Positions 35,607-45,390 are shown, counted from the stretch's first letter. The stretch: DNA of 51,555 nt from Gemmatimonadota bacterium (GCA_026387895.1 JAPLKT010000025.1:1-51555); one strand, 5' to 3'. The notes: a model not told the origin generated them from the letters alone. Program-made: numbers and translations.

Positions 35607-36824
35607 CTAGTCTCGGACGTTCGCGGCTTCCCACTCGGTTTTCCACGCGATCAGCTGCGCGCTGGGGACCGGGCGGCAGTAGTAAAAGCCCTGCACTTCG
35701 TCGCAGGCAAGGGAGCGGAGCAGCGCACAGTCTGCTTCGCTCTCGGCGCCCTCAGCCACGACGCGCATGCCGAGTGCGTGCGCGAGGCTGATGTTGGAAT
35801 CGACAATCGCGCGAAGCGTTGGGTTGTCGATTGCTCCACTGACAAAGGAGCGGTCGATTTTGATCTCGTCGAAAGGCAGGCGCCGAAGCTTTTCCTGATT
35901 GGAGTAGCCGGTGCCAAAGTCGTCGACGGAAAAGTTGAATCCCATTAAGCGGAGCCGCGAGATGACCTCCATGCCGGACGCCATGTTCGTCATCAGGCGT
36001 CCTTCCGTCACTTCGAGCGTCAAGAGGCTGGTGTTTGCGCCAGTCTCGTCAACGATGCTGCGGAGGCGGTCGGGTAGGTCGTAGCGCAGCAAGTCGTCCG
36101 CAGAGATGTTGACGGCGACCACCAGATTGTGCCCCGCCTGCTGTCAAGCCGCCTGCTGCACGGCGGCCACGCGAAACACCGCGTAGGTCAGCTCTTCGAT
36201 CAGGCCGTGATCCTCCGCGACAGGAACAATGCTCAGCGGGGGAATCATGCCACGCACCGGGTCGAACCACCGCAAGAGTGCTTCGACGCCCACCACGCGA
36301 TTGGTATCCAGCCGAATCTTGGGCTGGTAATAGAGCTGGACATAGCCTGCCGCGATTCCCGTGCGCACGTCGTCTGGCGTCACCGCCGCGGCGGCGGCCG
36401 CGGCGGCCGCGCTTTCGCCCTGCGACGTGGCTACGCTCTCCAAGATGGTGCGGAGTGCGTCGACCGTGAACGGCTTCTCGAGAATCCCGAGGAATCGCAA
36501 GTTCCGCTCTTCAATCAGCGCGGCGACCGTGCGACGCAACCGGTGCGCGGACCCCGACATGATCGCGAGTCCACCGCGGAATTCTCGGGTCGCCAGGTGC
36601 CGTGTGAACTCGATTCCGTCCATCCCGGTCATGTCGATGTCCGAGAGAATCACGTCGGGACGAACAGCCGCATCGTCGAGAATCTGCAAGGCCGCGTGAC
36701 CGTCGGAGGCGAAGAGCGCGTCGGTGACACCGCAAGCCTCCAGCATCTCACGCACGACCTCAATCTGGAAGAAGTCGTCGTCGACGGCGAGTACACGCAA
36801 TGGCGTGGAGAGCTGAGGAGTCAT
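35607..36824 (-). pseudogene. REC-EAL response regulator interrupted by an in-frame TGA
   Basis: Receiver plus EAL (cyclic-di-GMP phosphodiesterase-type) protein, 405 codons from ATG 36824. Receiver: phospho-Asp62 in VILSDIDMTGMDG and Lys117 in LEKPF. An Ala-run linker leads to EAL, with YYQPKI, GVEALLRW, VAVNIS, LEVTEG, SVDDFGTGYS, IKIDRSF, VVAEGAE and EVQGFYYCRP, so all the usual metal and catalytic positions are present. Codon 227 (36144-36146) is TGA where the family has a conserved Trp (pattern QQAA-W-QQAG-HNLVVAVN). The frame then continues intact to the stop at 35607. A 10-bp direct repeat CAGCAGGCGG flanks the TGA. Resembles RocR/PvrR-type regulators. It is the last gene of a signalling operon; 16 bp separate its start from the upstream kinase stop. 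Read normally it would make a truncated protein. Confidence 0.85.
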
Positions 36825-36840
36825 GGCGCAGGCCTCGTGG

Positions 36841-39315
36841 TCACGCGTGCTCCGCGCTCTGGTTTCGTTGTGCGACTTCCTGCTCCACGGCGGCAAACAG
36901 TGTGTGCATTTCGGCGACGCGCCGTGCGGTGCGCGCGGGCGCGTCGCCGACGCCGGTGGACGACTCGAGGGCCTCGCACTTGCGCGCGATGCGATGTGCC
37001 CCGACCGTGGCGGCGGCGGACCGAAGGCGGTGTGCCAGCCTAGCAACGCCGGGGAGTTGCCCACTCGCGACGCACGTATCCATCTCGACGAGCGTTTTCT
37101 GCGTGGTCGTCATGAAGACGCCCAGCAGTCGTGTGACTTTCACAGGATCGCCGCTGACCATTTTCTCGAGTGCCGTGAGGTCGAGGTTCGGCATGGTGAT
37201 TTCCATCGTCGGCAGACTTGTCGCCGCGCCCAAAGCGGGCGAGGGCACGTCAGCACTGCCGCCGGTGCGGTGCACCTCCAGCCAACGACTCAAGACCTGA
37301 AAGAGCTCATCCGGGTCTATGGGCTTGGTGACGAAGTCATTCATGCCAATCACAAGACAGCGCTTCCGCTCTTCGACCGTGGCATTGGCCGTGGTCGCAA
37401 TAATCGGGATCGCGGCGCCCTCACCGCGTTCGCGGATGCTACGCGTCGCCTCCATGCCGTCCAGCACCGGCATTTGCACGTCCATCAGGATCGCATCAAA
37501 GCGATGTCCAGCGTCCAGCTGCTGGAGCGCCTCGAGGCCATTTCCCGCAATGGTCACAATGGCACCGACGGATTCGAGTAACTCTTGCACCACCTGTTGA
37601 TTGAGCTCGTTGTCCTCGGCCACGAGAATCCGTGCACCGCGGCACCGCGTGCGCCCCCGCTCCGCGAGCTCGCGCTTCACAACGTCCTGACGAAGCAGCG
37701 CTTGCGCATCGCTGAGGGGCAGGGCCACCGTGAACGAGAAGGTGCTGCCGACGCCGACGGTGCTCTTTACTCGGAACTCGCCACCCATGAGCGATACCAG
37801 GCGCTTGCTAATCGCGAGGCCTAGCCCCGTGCCCCCCGCGTTTCGCGTCGACGAGGTGTCGAGTTGGGTGAATGGATCGAAGAGCTGGTTCGCCATCTCG
37901 CTGGGGAAGCCAATTCCCGTGTCTGAGACCGTGAACAGCAGCACCGCATGCTCCCCTTCACGCTCCGTCATGGAGACACGCACGTCGACCGATCCGCGCT
38001 CGGTGAACTTGACGGCGTTGCTGATCAGGTTCAAGAGCACCTGCTGGAGCCGCACCGAGTCGCCCACCACGAAGTCCGGGACCGCAGCGTCGCACACAAC
38101 GGCCAGCGCGATCCCCTTTGTCTGCGCTAAATGCAGGGTAATCGCTTCGGTCTGCTCAAGAAGCGTTCGCAACGAGAAATCAATGTGCTCGAGCGTCATC
38201 ACCCCAGACTCGACCTTCGACATATCGAGAATCTCGCTCACGATCCGCAGCACATGCTGTGCGGAGCGCTCGACCTTAGAGAGGTAGTCGCGCTGCCGGG
38301 TGTCGAGGTCGGTCGTCAAGCAGAGGCTGGAGAGTCCGATAATCGCGTTGAGCTGCGTCCGGATCTCGTGGCTCATATTCGCCAGAAATACACTTTTCGA
38401 ATTGGTCGCCGTTTCGGCGCGGCGGCGCGCCGCGACCAGCTCCGCCGTACGTTCGGCGATGCGCTCCTCGAGCGAGGCGGACCGGGCGCGGAGTTCTTCG
38501 TCGGCGGCTCGGCGCTCGGTGGTGTCGGACTGGATAGAGACGAAGCGCGTCACCTCACCCGAGGCACTGAGGACTGGGGTGATTTGCAGCTGTACCCAGT
38601 AGGGATCGCCGGTTTTTGTGAAGTTGAGAATCTCGGCGCGTACCGAGTGACGCTCGCGGATGGAGGTGCCCAAGAGGTGAGCAACCTCGCGCGATGAGCG
38701 CGCGCGCTGGAGCACGCTCCCAGGGGTCCGCCCTGCCATGTCATCCAGGGTGTAACCGGTCCGACGGGTGAACGACTCGTTCACCCATGTGGTATTACCA
38801 TTCGCGTCGGTAATAATCACCATGTTGTCCGTGGTGCTCGCCACGAGCGACAACATGTCGATTTCACTGCGCGCGCGCTGCTCCGCTGTAAGATCCTCGA
38901 TGGCGCCAACGAACCCACCTTGCGGTACCCTCGCAATCGAGAACTTGGCCCAGCAAGATTCCAATCGTTCCGGTTGTGCTTCGAACGTGTGACGTGGCCG
39001 ACTCGTATCCGCCAAGAACTCATCAAACGCCTGGCGATACGGCGCGCGCAGGAAGTTCCGAAAGGGAAGGCGCAAGCAGCGCATCGGGTCATCGCCCATG
39101 ACACGCTGCCACGCGGGGCTGACATACCCGAGCACACCCTCTTCGTCGAGCTCGAAGACGACCTGCGAGAGGTACTCCACGCGGCGGCGGAGTCGGTTCT
39201 CGGACTCCGAGAGTGCCTCGATGAGTCGCGAGGTCGCCTCCACGTGGATGTCCGACTGCCGGCTCAGAGCGCTGGCGAGGTCGGGGCCGCGGCGCTCTGT
39301 TTCGTTAGTCGACAT
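36841..39315 (-). CDS. Cytoplasmic hybrid kinase: PAS-PAS-HK-REC-HPt
   Basis: An 824-aa soluble phosphorelay protein with no membrane helix. PAS/PAC domains lie at about 45-145 and 155-270, followed by a coiled coil (LRARSASLEERIAERTAEL). HisKA has His316 (NMSHEIRT), the ATPase has N-box NLISNAVKF, G1 SDTGIGFP and G2 GGTGLGLAISKRL, the receiver has D612 (ILMDVQMPVLDG) and K664, and the HPt domain has His762 (RLAHRLRSAAATVGA). The usual Pro after HEIRT is Gln here. All relay residues are otherwise present, so phosphate can go His-Asp-His and then probably to the REC-EAL protein encoded next. The start overlaps the stop of the preceding isochorismatase-like gene by 11 bp. Confidence 0.9.
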   Translation of the reverse strand: MSTNETERRGPDLASALSRQSDIHVEATSRLIEALSESENRLRRRVEYLSQVVFELDEEGVLGYVSPAWQRVMGDDPMRCLRLPFRNFLRAPYRQAFDEFLADTSRPRHTFEAQPERLESCWAKFSIARVPQGGFVGAIEDLTAEQRARSEIDMLSLVASTTDNMVIITDANGNTTWVNESFTRRTGYTLDDMAGRTPGSVLQRARSSREVAHLLGTSIRERHSVRAEILNFTKTGDPYWVQLQITPVLSASGEVTRFVSIQSDTTERRAADEELRARSASLEERIAERTAELVAARRRAETATNSKSVFLANMSHEIRTQLNAIIGLSSLCLTTDLDTRQRDYLSKVERSAQHVLRIVSEILDMSKVESGVMTLEHIDFSLRTLLEQTEAITLHLAQTKGIALAVVCDAAVPDFVVGDSVRLQQVLLNLISNAVKFTERGSVDVRVSMTEREGEHAVLLFTVSDTGIGFPSEMANQLFDPFTQLDTSSTRNAGGTGLGLAISKRLVSLMGGEFRVKSTVGVGSTFSFTVALPLSDAQALLRQDVVKRELAERGRTRCRGARILVAEDNELNQQVVQELLESVGAIVTIAGNGLEALQQLDAGHRFDAILMDVQMPVLDGMEATRSIRERGEGAAIPIIATTANATVEERKRCLVIGMNDFVTKPIDPDELFQVLSRWLEVHRTGGSADVPSPALGAATSLPTMEITMPNLDLTALEKMVSGDPVKVTRLLGVFMTTTQKTLVEMDTCVASGQLPGVARLAHRLRSAAATVGAHRIARKCEALESSTGVGDAPARTARRVAEMHTLFAAVEQEVAQRNQSAEHA

Positions 39316-39922
39316 GGGACGCCTGCAGCACGTCGAGCACTTCGGTGCTCGTGGCGGTGTTTGCGTAGAGCGGAAAAATCTGCTCGTAGTAGAAGCGGTC
39401 TTCCATGAGCGTTCGGCCGTAGATGCAGTCGGTCAGGATGGTAACGTCGTAGCCGAGCTCTGCGGCCCTCCGCCCGGTGGAATCAACGCACAGCCCCGTG
39501 GAGTTCCCCGCAATCACGACGCTACGAATGCCTCGTTCGGTCAGGGTCTCCTGAAGTTCCGTGCCGAAAAAGGCATTGAACCCCTGGCGATTCGGAATGG
39601 TGGTGATGACGTCGGTGAACTCGGCGAGCTCGTCAATCTGCTGAGCGCCCCAGGTGCCACGCTGCAACGCCCCCATGTCGCGGATCGCGGCAAGTAGTCC
39701 GCGCGGCTTGGTTGTGGTTGACGCGTCGGCGACATCGAACATGATAGGCGTGGAAATCACGAGGATCGGGAGCAACGCGACGGAACGCATGAACTCCAGC
39801 GTGCGCGCGAGCGACGCATCAATGCGCTCGGCGGATTCCACCATGCGGCGCAGGAGGCCGCTTTGGGCGTACTTGTCGTTCTCGAACCCCACCAACAGGA
39901 GGGCCGTGGTGCGAGCGTTCAT
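39305..39922 (-). CDS. Isochorismatase-fold protein B, lacking catalytic Asp and Lys
   Basis: A 205-aa cysteine-hydrolase-like (isochorismatase superfamily) protein. The fold's start, normally I-D-x-Q-N-D, reads TALLLVGFENDKY, so the catalytic Asp is Gly. The position of the catalytic Lys, normally K-(5)-F, reads RQGFNAF, so Lys is Arg. The nucleophile Cys is kept in VIAGNSTGLCVDSTG. It is a paralogue of the next gene (39960-40571), with similar length and many shared motifs. ATG 39922 has AGGAG upstream; the extension to 40165 is shadow sequence over the neighbour. It overlaps the kinase start and so is coupled to it. Loss of two triad residues argues against hydrolysis. Confidence 0.85.
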   Translation of the reverse strand: MNARTTALLLVGFENDKYAQSGLLRRMVESAERIDASLARTLEFMRSVALLPILVISTPIMFDVADASTTTKPRGLLAAIRDMGALQRGTWGAQQIDELAEFTDVITTIPNRQGFNAFFGTELQETLTERGIRSVVIAGNSTGLCVDSTGRRAAELGYDVTILTDCIYGRTLMEDRFYYEQIFPLYANTATSTEVLDVLQASHVD

Positions 39923-39959
39923 TCGGGTCTCCTGGTGGGTGTGAGGAGGGCGTGCGGTG

Positions 39960-40571
39960 TTACGCCGCAGCGCTCTCGAGCTCGCCCAGCAGCGTGCGGC
40001 TGTCGACCGCGCGCGCATAGAGCGGGAACATCCGCTCGCAATACAAGTCGTGTTCGGCTGCGGTGCCCGAGAGCACGCAGTCGGTGAGCATCGTGACGTT
40101 GTAGCCGAGCTCGTAGGCGGTGCGTGCGGTGGAGTCCACGCACAGCGACGTGATAGCGCCGGCAATCACCACATCGGTGATGTTGCGGTCGCGAAGCTCA
40201 CGTTCGATGGAGGTGTTCAAGAAGGCGTTGAAGCCAGACTTGCCACGCACCGTGAGAATACGGTCGCCGTATGTCTGCAGCTCGGGGATCGGTTCTGCTC
40301 CCGGGGTGCCAGGCAACAGGGCGCCGCTCTCGCGCAACTTCCAGAGGATCCCGTTGGCGTTTGTCGCCGACACAAAACGCTGCGTCAGCTCGGTGGGCGG
40401 CACAATCACCGTCATGGGTGACTCGGAGACCTGACTCACGAAGCGGAGCGTGCTCTCCAATACGGAATCCGTGCGCTCCGCGTCGTCGATCGCCGACCGA
40501 AGAGGGGCATTCGCGGAAAACTGATCGTTCTGAAAACCAATCAGTAGGAGTGCGGTCGTGGCCGGATTCAT
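39960..40571 (-). CDS. Isochorismatase-fold protein A, lacking catalytic Asp
   Basis: A 203-aa paralogue of the gene that follows and the first gene of the signalling operon. The start TALLLIGFQNDQF has Gly at the catalytic Asp position. The Lys site GKSGFNAF keeps Lys, and the Cys is present in VIAGAITSLCVDSTA. Shared ends include FPLYARAVDSRTLLGELE here and FPLYANTATSTEVLDVLQ in protein B. In the active family the triad is Asp-Lys-Cys, so this copy retains two of three. The 37-bp gap to protein B indicates co-transcription. Function unknown; ligand binding or partnership with protein B (hetero-oligomer) is inference. Confidence 0.85.
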   Translation of the reverse strand: MNPATTALLLIGFQNDQFSANAPLRSAIDDAERTDSVLESTLRFVSQVSESPMTVIVPPTELTQRFVSATNANGILWKLRESGALLPGTPGAEPIPELQTYGDRILTVRGKSGFNAFLNTSIERELRDRNITDVVIAGAITSLCVDSTARTAYELGYNVTMLTDCVLSGTAAEHDLYCERMFPLYARAVDSRTLLGELESAAA

Positions 40572-40616
40572 TTCGGTGGTCCTAAACGGGGGCGTGATGC
40601 AATTTGTGCTATTCTA

Positions 40617-40641
40617 ACAACTTTGTATGGTAACTAGTTGT
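40617..40641. promoter_or_regulatory. Inverted repeat upstream of the signalling operon
   Basis: ACAACT (40617-40622) and AGTTGT (40636-40641) form an inverted repeat with a 13-bp spacer in the AT-rich region about 50-70 bp before the first gene of the minus-strand signalling operon. On the minus strand a TAGAAT -10-like element overlaps the proximal half. A possible operator, not verified. Confidence 0.35.
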
Positions 40642-40714
40642 GCCTCCAGAGAAAGGGTCTCAAGCGGATCTTCTTGGAAATAGGCCGTTCCTATGTTTGT
40701 CTAGGCCCCAAAAA

Positions 40715-42163
40715 TCAGTAGGCAGGAGGAGGGCGACGTAATCCGTGTGGGGCAGCGGTCTCGAAGGCGCGGGCCAGTTGGAGGACCGAGAGGTCACCGC
40801 GCGGGCGTCCGACGATTTGCAGCCCAACCGGGAGACCGTCGCTCGTGAATCCTGCGGGGACGGAAATAGCGGGCGCGGCCATCATCGAGACGTACCAGCA
40901 GGAGCGCATCCAGTCGATGTAGGTGCCCATCGATTGGCCGGCGATCTCCATGGGGTAGGGGGTCGTGTGGTCGAAGGGTACGACCTGCGTGACCGGGAGC
41001 ACGAAGTAATCGAAGCGCGAGAAGAACCCGCGCACTTGTCCGTGGAACCGTGCTTGGCGGGCGAGTGCGCGTGCGACGTCGGCGCTCGATTGCCGCTCGG
41101 CTTCGGCGATCTCCCAGTGAATTGTTTCCTTCACCAGTTCTGGGCTGCGGCGCGCGAGTGGCTTGAGGTTCGCGTGGAACCAGAGGTGGCGGAGTGTTTC
41201 GAAAGCAAGATCGATGCCGACGAAATCTGGTTCCGCTTCCGTGACGACGCAGCCGAGTTCGGTGAAGACCGATCGCGCAGTGCCGACGACGCGGAGGATT
41301 TCTGGATCGAAGGGAAGTCCGCCCAGGTCGTGGAACCAGCCGATGCGGAGGCCGCGGACATCGCGTTCGAGTGGTGCGCGGAAAATGGCCGGGTCGTCGT
41401 CGAGTGAGAGCGGGTTACCGTCGCAAGGGCCCGCGATTGCGCTCAGGAGCAGCGCGGTGTCGGCCACCGTGCGGGCCATGGGGCCGTTCGTCGAGAGCGG
41501 AGACCAGGAGCCTTGGTCGTCGTTGACGCGACCAGGTGACGGGCGCATCCCTACGATGTTGGTGAAGGCGGCCGGGTTTCGGAGCGAGCCGCCCGTGTCG
41601 CTGCCGTCGGCGATCGGGAGCATGCCCGTGGTGAGGGCAACGGCTGCGCCACCGCTGCTGCCGCCGACCGTTTTCCGTACGTTGTACGGGTTTACCGTGG
41701 TGCCGAATACCGGATTGAAGGTGTTGGAGCCCGCGCCGAACTCTGGGGTGTTGGTCTTGCCGACGGTGATCGCCCCCGCGGCCCGCAGCAAGCGCACGAG
41801 TCGTGCGTCGGTGGTGGGCACGTGATCGCGAAAGGCGGGGGAGCCGTAGGTGGTGCGGATCCCGGCGGTGTCGACGAGATCCTTGTGGGCGATCGGGAGG
41901 CCGTGGAGCGGGCCCAGAGGTTCGCCGCGCGCTTGGCGCTCGTCGGCCGCGGCGGCATCGGCCATGGCCTGTTCACCGGTGAGGGTAACGATGGCGTTGA
42001 ACTGCGGGTTTACCGCCTCAATGCGTGCGAGGTGCGCCGAGACCACCTCGCGCGCGGAGAGCTCTCCGCGCGCAATCCACCCCGCGAGGGTGACCGCGGT
42101 GGCATCGCAGAGGCTGTCGCCTGTGGGAGTGACACCGCGGCCCCCACTTGGGGGCGTGCTCAC
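40715..42163 (-). CDS. Amidase-signature-family amidase
   Basis: A 482-aa amidase of the GatA/AtzF-type amidase-signature family. The catalytic Lys lies in GLPIAHKDLVDTAGIRTTYGS, and the signature Ser-Ser-Lys core follows in TVGGSSGGAAVALTTG and GSDTGGSLRNPAAF, where the second Ser of the latter is the nucleophile. The C-terminal part is of usual length. No gatB/gatC is adjacent, and the sequence has no Gln-amidotransferase extension, so it is more likely a free amidase. The substrate cannot be read. It overlaps the stop of the upstream propeller gene slightly (start 42163, upstream stop at 42160), so the two may be co-transcribed. Confidence 0.88.
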   Translation of the reverse strand: MSTPPSGGRGVTPTGDSLCDATAVTLAGWIARGELSAREVVSAHLARIEAVNPQFNAIVTLTGEQAMADAAAADERQARGEPLGPLHGLPIAHKDLVDTAGIRTTYGSPAFRDHVPTTDARLVRLLRAAGAITVGKTNTPEFGAGSNTFNPVFGTTVNPYNVRKTVGGSSGGAAVALTTGMLPIADGSDTGGSLRNPAAFTNIVGMRPSPGRVNDDQGSWSPLSTNGPMARTVADTALLLSAIAGPCDGNPLSLDDDPAIFRAPLERDVRGLRIGWFHDLGGLPFDPEILRVVGTARSVFTELGCVVTEAEPDFVGIDLAFETLRHLWFHANLKPLARRSPELVKETIHWEIAEAERQSSADVARALARQARFHGQVRGFFSRFDYFVLPVTQVVPFDHTTPYPMEIAGQSMGTYIDWMRSCWYVSMMAAPAISVPAGFTSDGLPVGLQIVGRPRGDLSVLQLARAFETAAPHGLRRPPPAY

Positions 42164-45100
42164 ATTGCGACCTTCGGCTTCGTCACAATCACGCCGTTGA
42201 GTTGCGCTGCTTTTAGGAGCGCGTTGAACTCATCGACCTGTTTGGTTTCGACGTCCGAGATGCGCTGCTGTATGGTGGTCCAGAGCTTCTCCAGCTCAAC
42301 GAAGCGATCACGCACCGGCTGCGTGAGGACTTCGTTGCCTTCGAGGTTGCCGAGGAGGAAGGCGTACTGGGCGTTAATGCCGTTGCGGAAGTTGATCACG
42401 TCTTGGCCGTTAGCCGCCTTGGTGGAGAGGCGCGGATCGAGCGAGTCGACGGCGGTGGTGATGCCGTTGCCCTTCTCGGCGATCTGCTTGCCGGTGGGGA
42501 CGTCCTTGGCTTTCTCGATGTAGCCTGCGACCTGCGACTTGACGTCGCGGATGCGGAGAAGCGACTCGTGGATCTCGTCGACGCGTGCGACGATCGCGCG
42601 GGCCATCGCATCACGGGCGGCGATCTCAGTGGCACTGGTGGAGATGCGCGGATCTTGCACGACCGTGAAGCTGCGCGTTTGGACCGTGGTGCCGACCGTG
42701 AGGCGCACCTGGTAGGTGCCGGGAGTCATGAGATAGCCCGCGCCTGATCCGCCCCAGATGTTCACGTTGCCTGGGAGCTTGGCCGGCGATTCACTGCGGA
42801 GATCCCACTGGAAGGCGTTGAGCCCCGCTTTCAGGGTGAGGGGAGCCGGTGTGGCCACGCCCTTACCAACGGCGCCCTTACCGAAGCGGCGGATCACGAT
42901 GCCACGCGTGTCGAGGAACTCGAGGGTGGCGGCGTTGGCGGAGTCGGGTGCGGCCGCGAGTGCGATAAAGATGTTGGCGCCCGGGGCAGGGTTGGTCCCC
43001 GCGCCGGTGCTGCGTCCCTGTGTACCCGGCACGAGCATCGCTTCGCGCGGGGTGAAGAGGTGGACCACGGCCTTGGCTAGGTCGGCGCTCAACTGGCGTA
43101 CCGCGCTCAGATCGTCGAGCGCCCAGAAGGCGCGTCCTTCGGTGGAGGCGTAGAGATTGCCGTGGCGCACGTCGAGTCCCGTGACCGGCACGTTCGGCAA
43201 GTTCTGCGAGAAGGGCTGCCAGTGAGCGCCGCCGTCGAAGGAGAGGTAGGCGCCTGTTTCGGTGCCCGCGTAGAGGAGGCCTTTTCGCTCCGGGTCTTCG
43301 CGAATCACGCGGACCGGTTCACCCTCGCGCATGCCGGTGCTGATGCGGGTCCAGCTGCGCCCATAGTCGGTGGACTTCATGGGGTAGGGGGTGTAGTCGC
43401 CGCGGCGATCGAGGCGGAAGGCGAGGTACACCGTGCCCGGATCGTGCGGGGAGACTTCGAGCTCGTTGGAGAGACCGACCGCGAGTCCGGCGGGGGTGAC
43501 GTTTGTCCACGTTTTGCCACCGTCGCGCGTGAGCTGCACGAGCCCGTCGTCGGTGCCCACATACAGCGTGTTGGCATCGTGCGGCGACTCGGCGATCGTG
43601 ATAATCGCGCCGTACACTTCACCGCCTGCGCCTTCGTTGGTGAAGGGGGTGCCGCCCAATCCTTGCGTGGCTTTGTCGTTGCGGGTGAGGTCGGGAGAGA
43701 TCGGGGTCCAGGTGCGGCCGCGGTCGGGCGAGCGGAAGAGCACATTGCCGCCGTGATAGATCACATTGCCCGCATGGCGCGAGACCAGCGCTGGCGCCGT
43801 CCAGTTGAAACGGTACTTCGTTTCGTTGCTCGGCTCGGTGAGGTTCAGCTCCGGCCAGGGCATGATGTTGCGACGGAGGTTCGAGGTCATGTCGAGCTCG
43901 TCGAGAATGCCCTGGTAGCAGCCGCCGTAGATGTAGCGCGGGTTCTTGCGGTCGACGCCAATGTTGGCGCTTTCGCAGCCTGGGCCATTCTGCCAATCGG
44001 CGTCGGTGATCGCGCCCTCGTCGGAGCGGCTCTTGATAATGACCGAGGAGTTGTCTTGCTGGCCGCTGTAGAGGCGGTAGGGGTAGGCGTCGTCGACGAT
44101 CACGTGGTAGAACTGTGCGGTGGGCTGATTGCCCTGCGTGCTCCAGCTCTTGCCGCCGTCGAGCGAGATGGTGGCGCCGCCGTCGTTGGCGTTCGCCATG
44201 TAGCGCGAATCCTTGGGGTTGATCCAGAGGAAGTGGTTGTCGCCATGTTGTGCGTTGAGCGTGGCGAAGGTTTTGCCGCCGTCGATCGACTTCATGATCG
44301 GGGCGTTGATCACGTAGACGACGTCGGCGTTGGCCGGGTCGGCGGTGATGTTCATGTAGTACCAGCTGCGCGTGACGATGTTGCGATCTTCGGAGAGGAG
44401 CTTCCACGTGTTGCCTGCGTCATCGGAGCGGTAGAGGCCGCTCTTTTCCGCTTCGACGATGGCGAAGATGCGGTCTGAGTTTGCCGGGGACACGGCGACG
44501 CCGATTTTGCCCATGAGCTTGGGGAGTCCGCCGCTGAGGCGCGTCCAGTTGTCGCCGCCGTCGGTGGACTTCCAGATGCCGCTGCCGGCGCCGCCCTAGC
44601 GCACCTGCCAGGGGAGGCGCTGGTGGTCCCAGAAGGCCGCGTAGAGGATGCGCGGGTTGGTGGGATCCATGGAGAGGTCGCTTGCGCCACTGAAGGCGTT
44701 GGTGCCCTTGAGGATCAGCGACCAGTTCTTGCCGCCATCGGTGGAGCGATAGATGCCGCGGTCGGCGGTGCCTTTCCAGCGATCGCCTTGGGCGGCGACG
44801 TAGACCAGGTCGGGGTTCTGCGGGTGGACGCGGACTTGGGAGATCTGCTTGGTGGCGGCGAGGCCGATGTTCTTCCAGGTCTTGCCGGCGTCGGTGGACT
44901 TGTAGACGCCGTCGCCGTAGCTGGAGGACTGGCCGCGCACCGCGTGTTCACCCATGCCCACATAGAGCACGTTTGGGTCTGATTCCGCGACACCGATGGC
45001 GCCGACGGAGCTCGTGCGGAAGAAGCCATCGGAGATGTTTTTCCAGCTATGGCCGGCGTCGTCGGTTTTCCAGAGTCCGCCGCCCGTGTAGCCAGCGTAG

Positions 45101-45294
45101 TAGACGTAGGGTTGGCCGGTGACGCCGGCGATGGCGTCGGCGCGTCCACCGCGGAAGGGGCCGATGTTGCGCCACTGGAGGGTCTTGAGCAGCGACGAGT
45201 CGGCGGTGGCGGCCGGCGCTTGGGCGCGGAGGGTGGTGGTGGTGCCGAGGGCGAGGAGTGCCGCTGCGAGAATGCGGAAGGCGCGCGTATGCAT
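42160..45294 (-). pseudogene. Sortilin/VPS10-like beta-propeller protein interrupted by in-frame TAG
   Basis: Exported protein, about 1045 codons, made of BNR/sialidase-type repeats of the VPS10/sortilin-like beta-propeller family. A signal peptide ([21 protein letters not shown]) is followed by repeats such as [46 protein letters not shown] and, later, RDGGKTWTNVTP and DYGRSWTRI. A C-terminal Ig/helical part follows. Codon 233 (44596-44598) is TAG inside a conserved stretch (family reads about WQVRSGGxGSGI; here WQVR-stop-GGAGSGI), with the frame intact on either side, as if TCG (Ser) became TAG. The ATG at 45294 gives the cleanest leader; ATG 45333 is possible. As written it makes a short N-terminal fragment. 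Confidence 0.82.
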
Positions 45295-45390
45295 CGTGAG
45301 GGGGCGGAATGGGGCGACGTGAGCAGAAGTCATGGAGAGAAGTTACCGTCTCGGACGGCTGGGGCAACGGTGGCGGATGGGGGGAATACG

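Noticed and set aside
36144-36146. Selenocysteine or TGA-as-Trp recoding in the EAL gene
   Set aside because: Several neighbouring genes use TGA as a normal stop, the expected residue is Trp not Cys, and no tRNA-Sec was found in the window.
43162-44478. 438-codon plus-strand frame opposite the sortilin-like gene
   Set aside because: Val/Gly/Asp-rich shadow of a repeat-coding gene; no start signal or domain.
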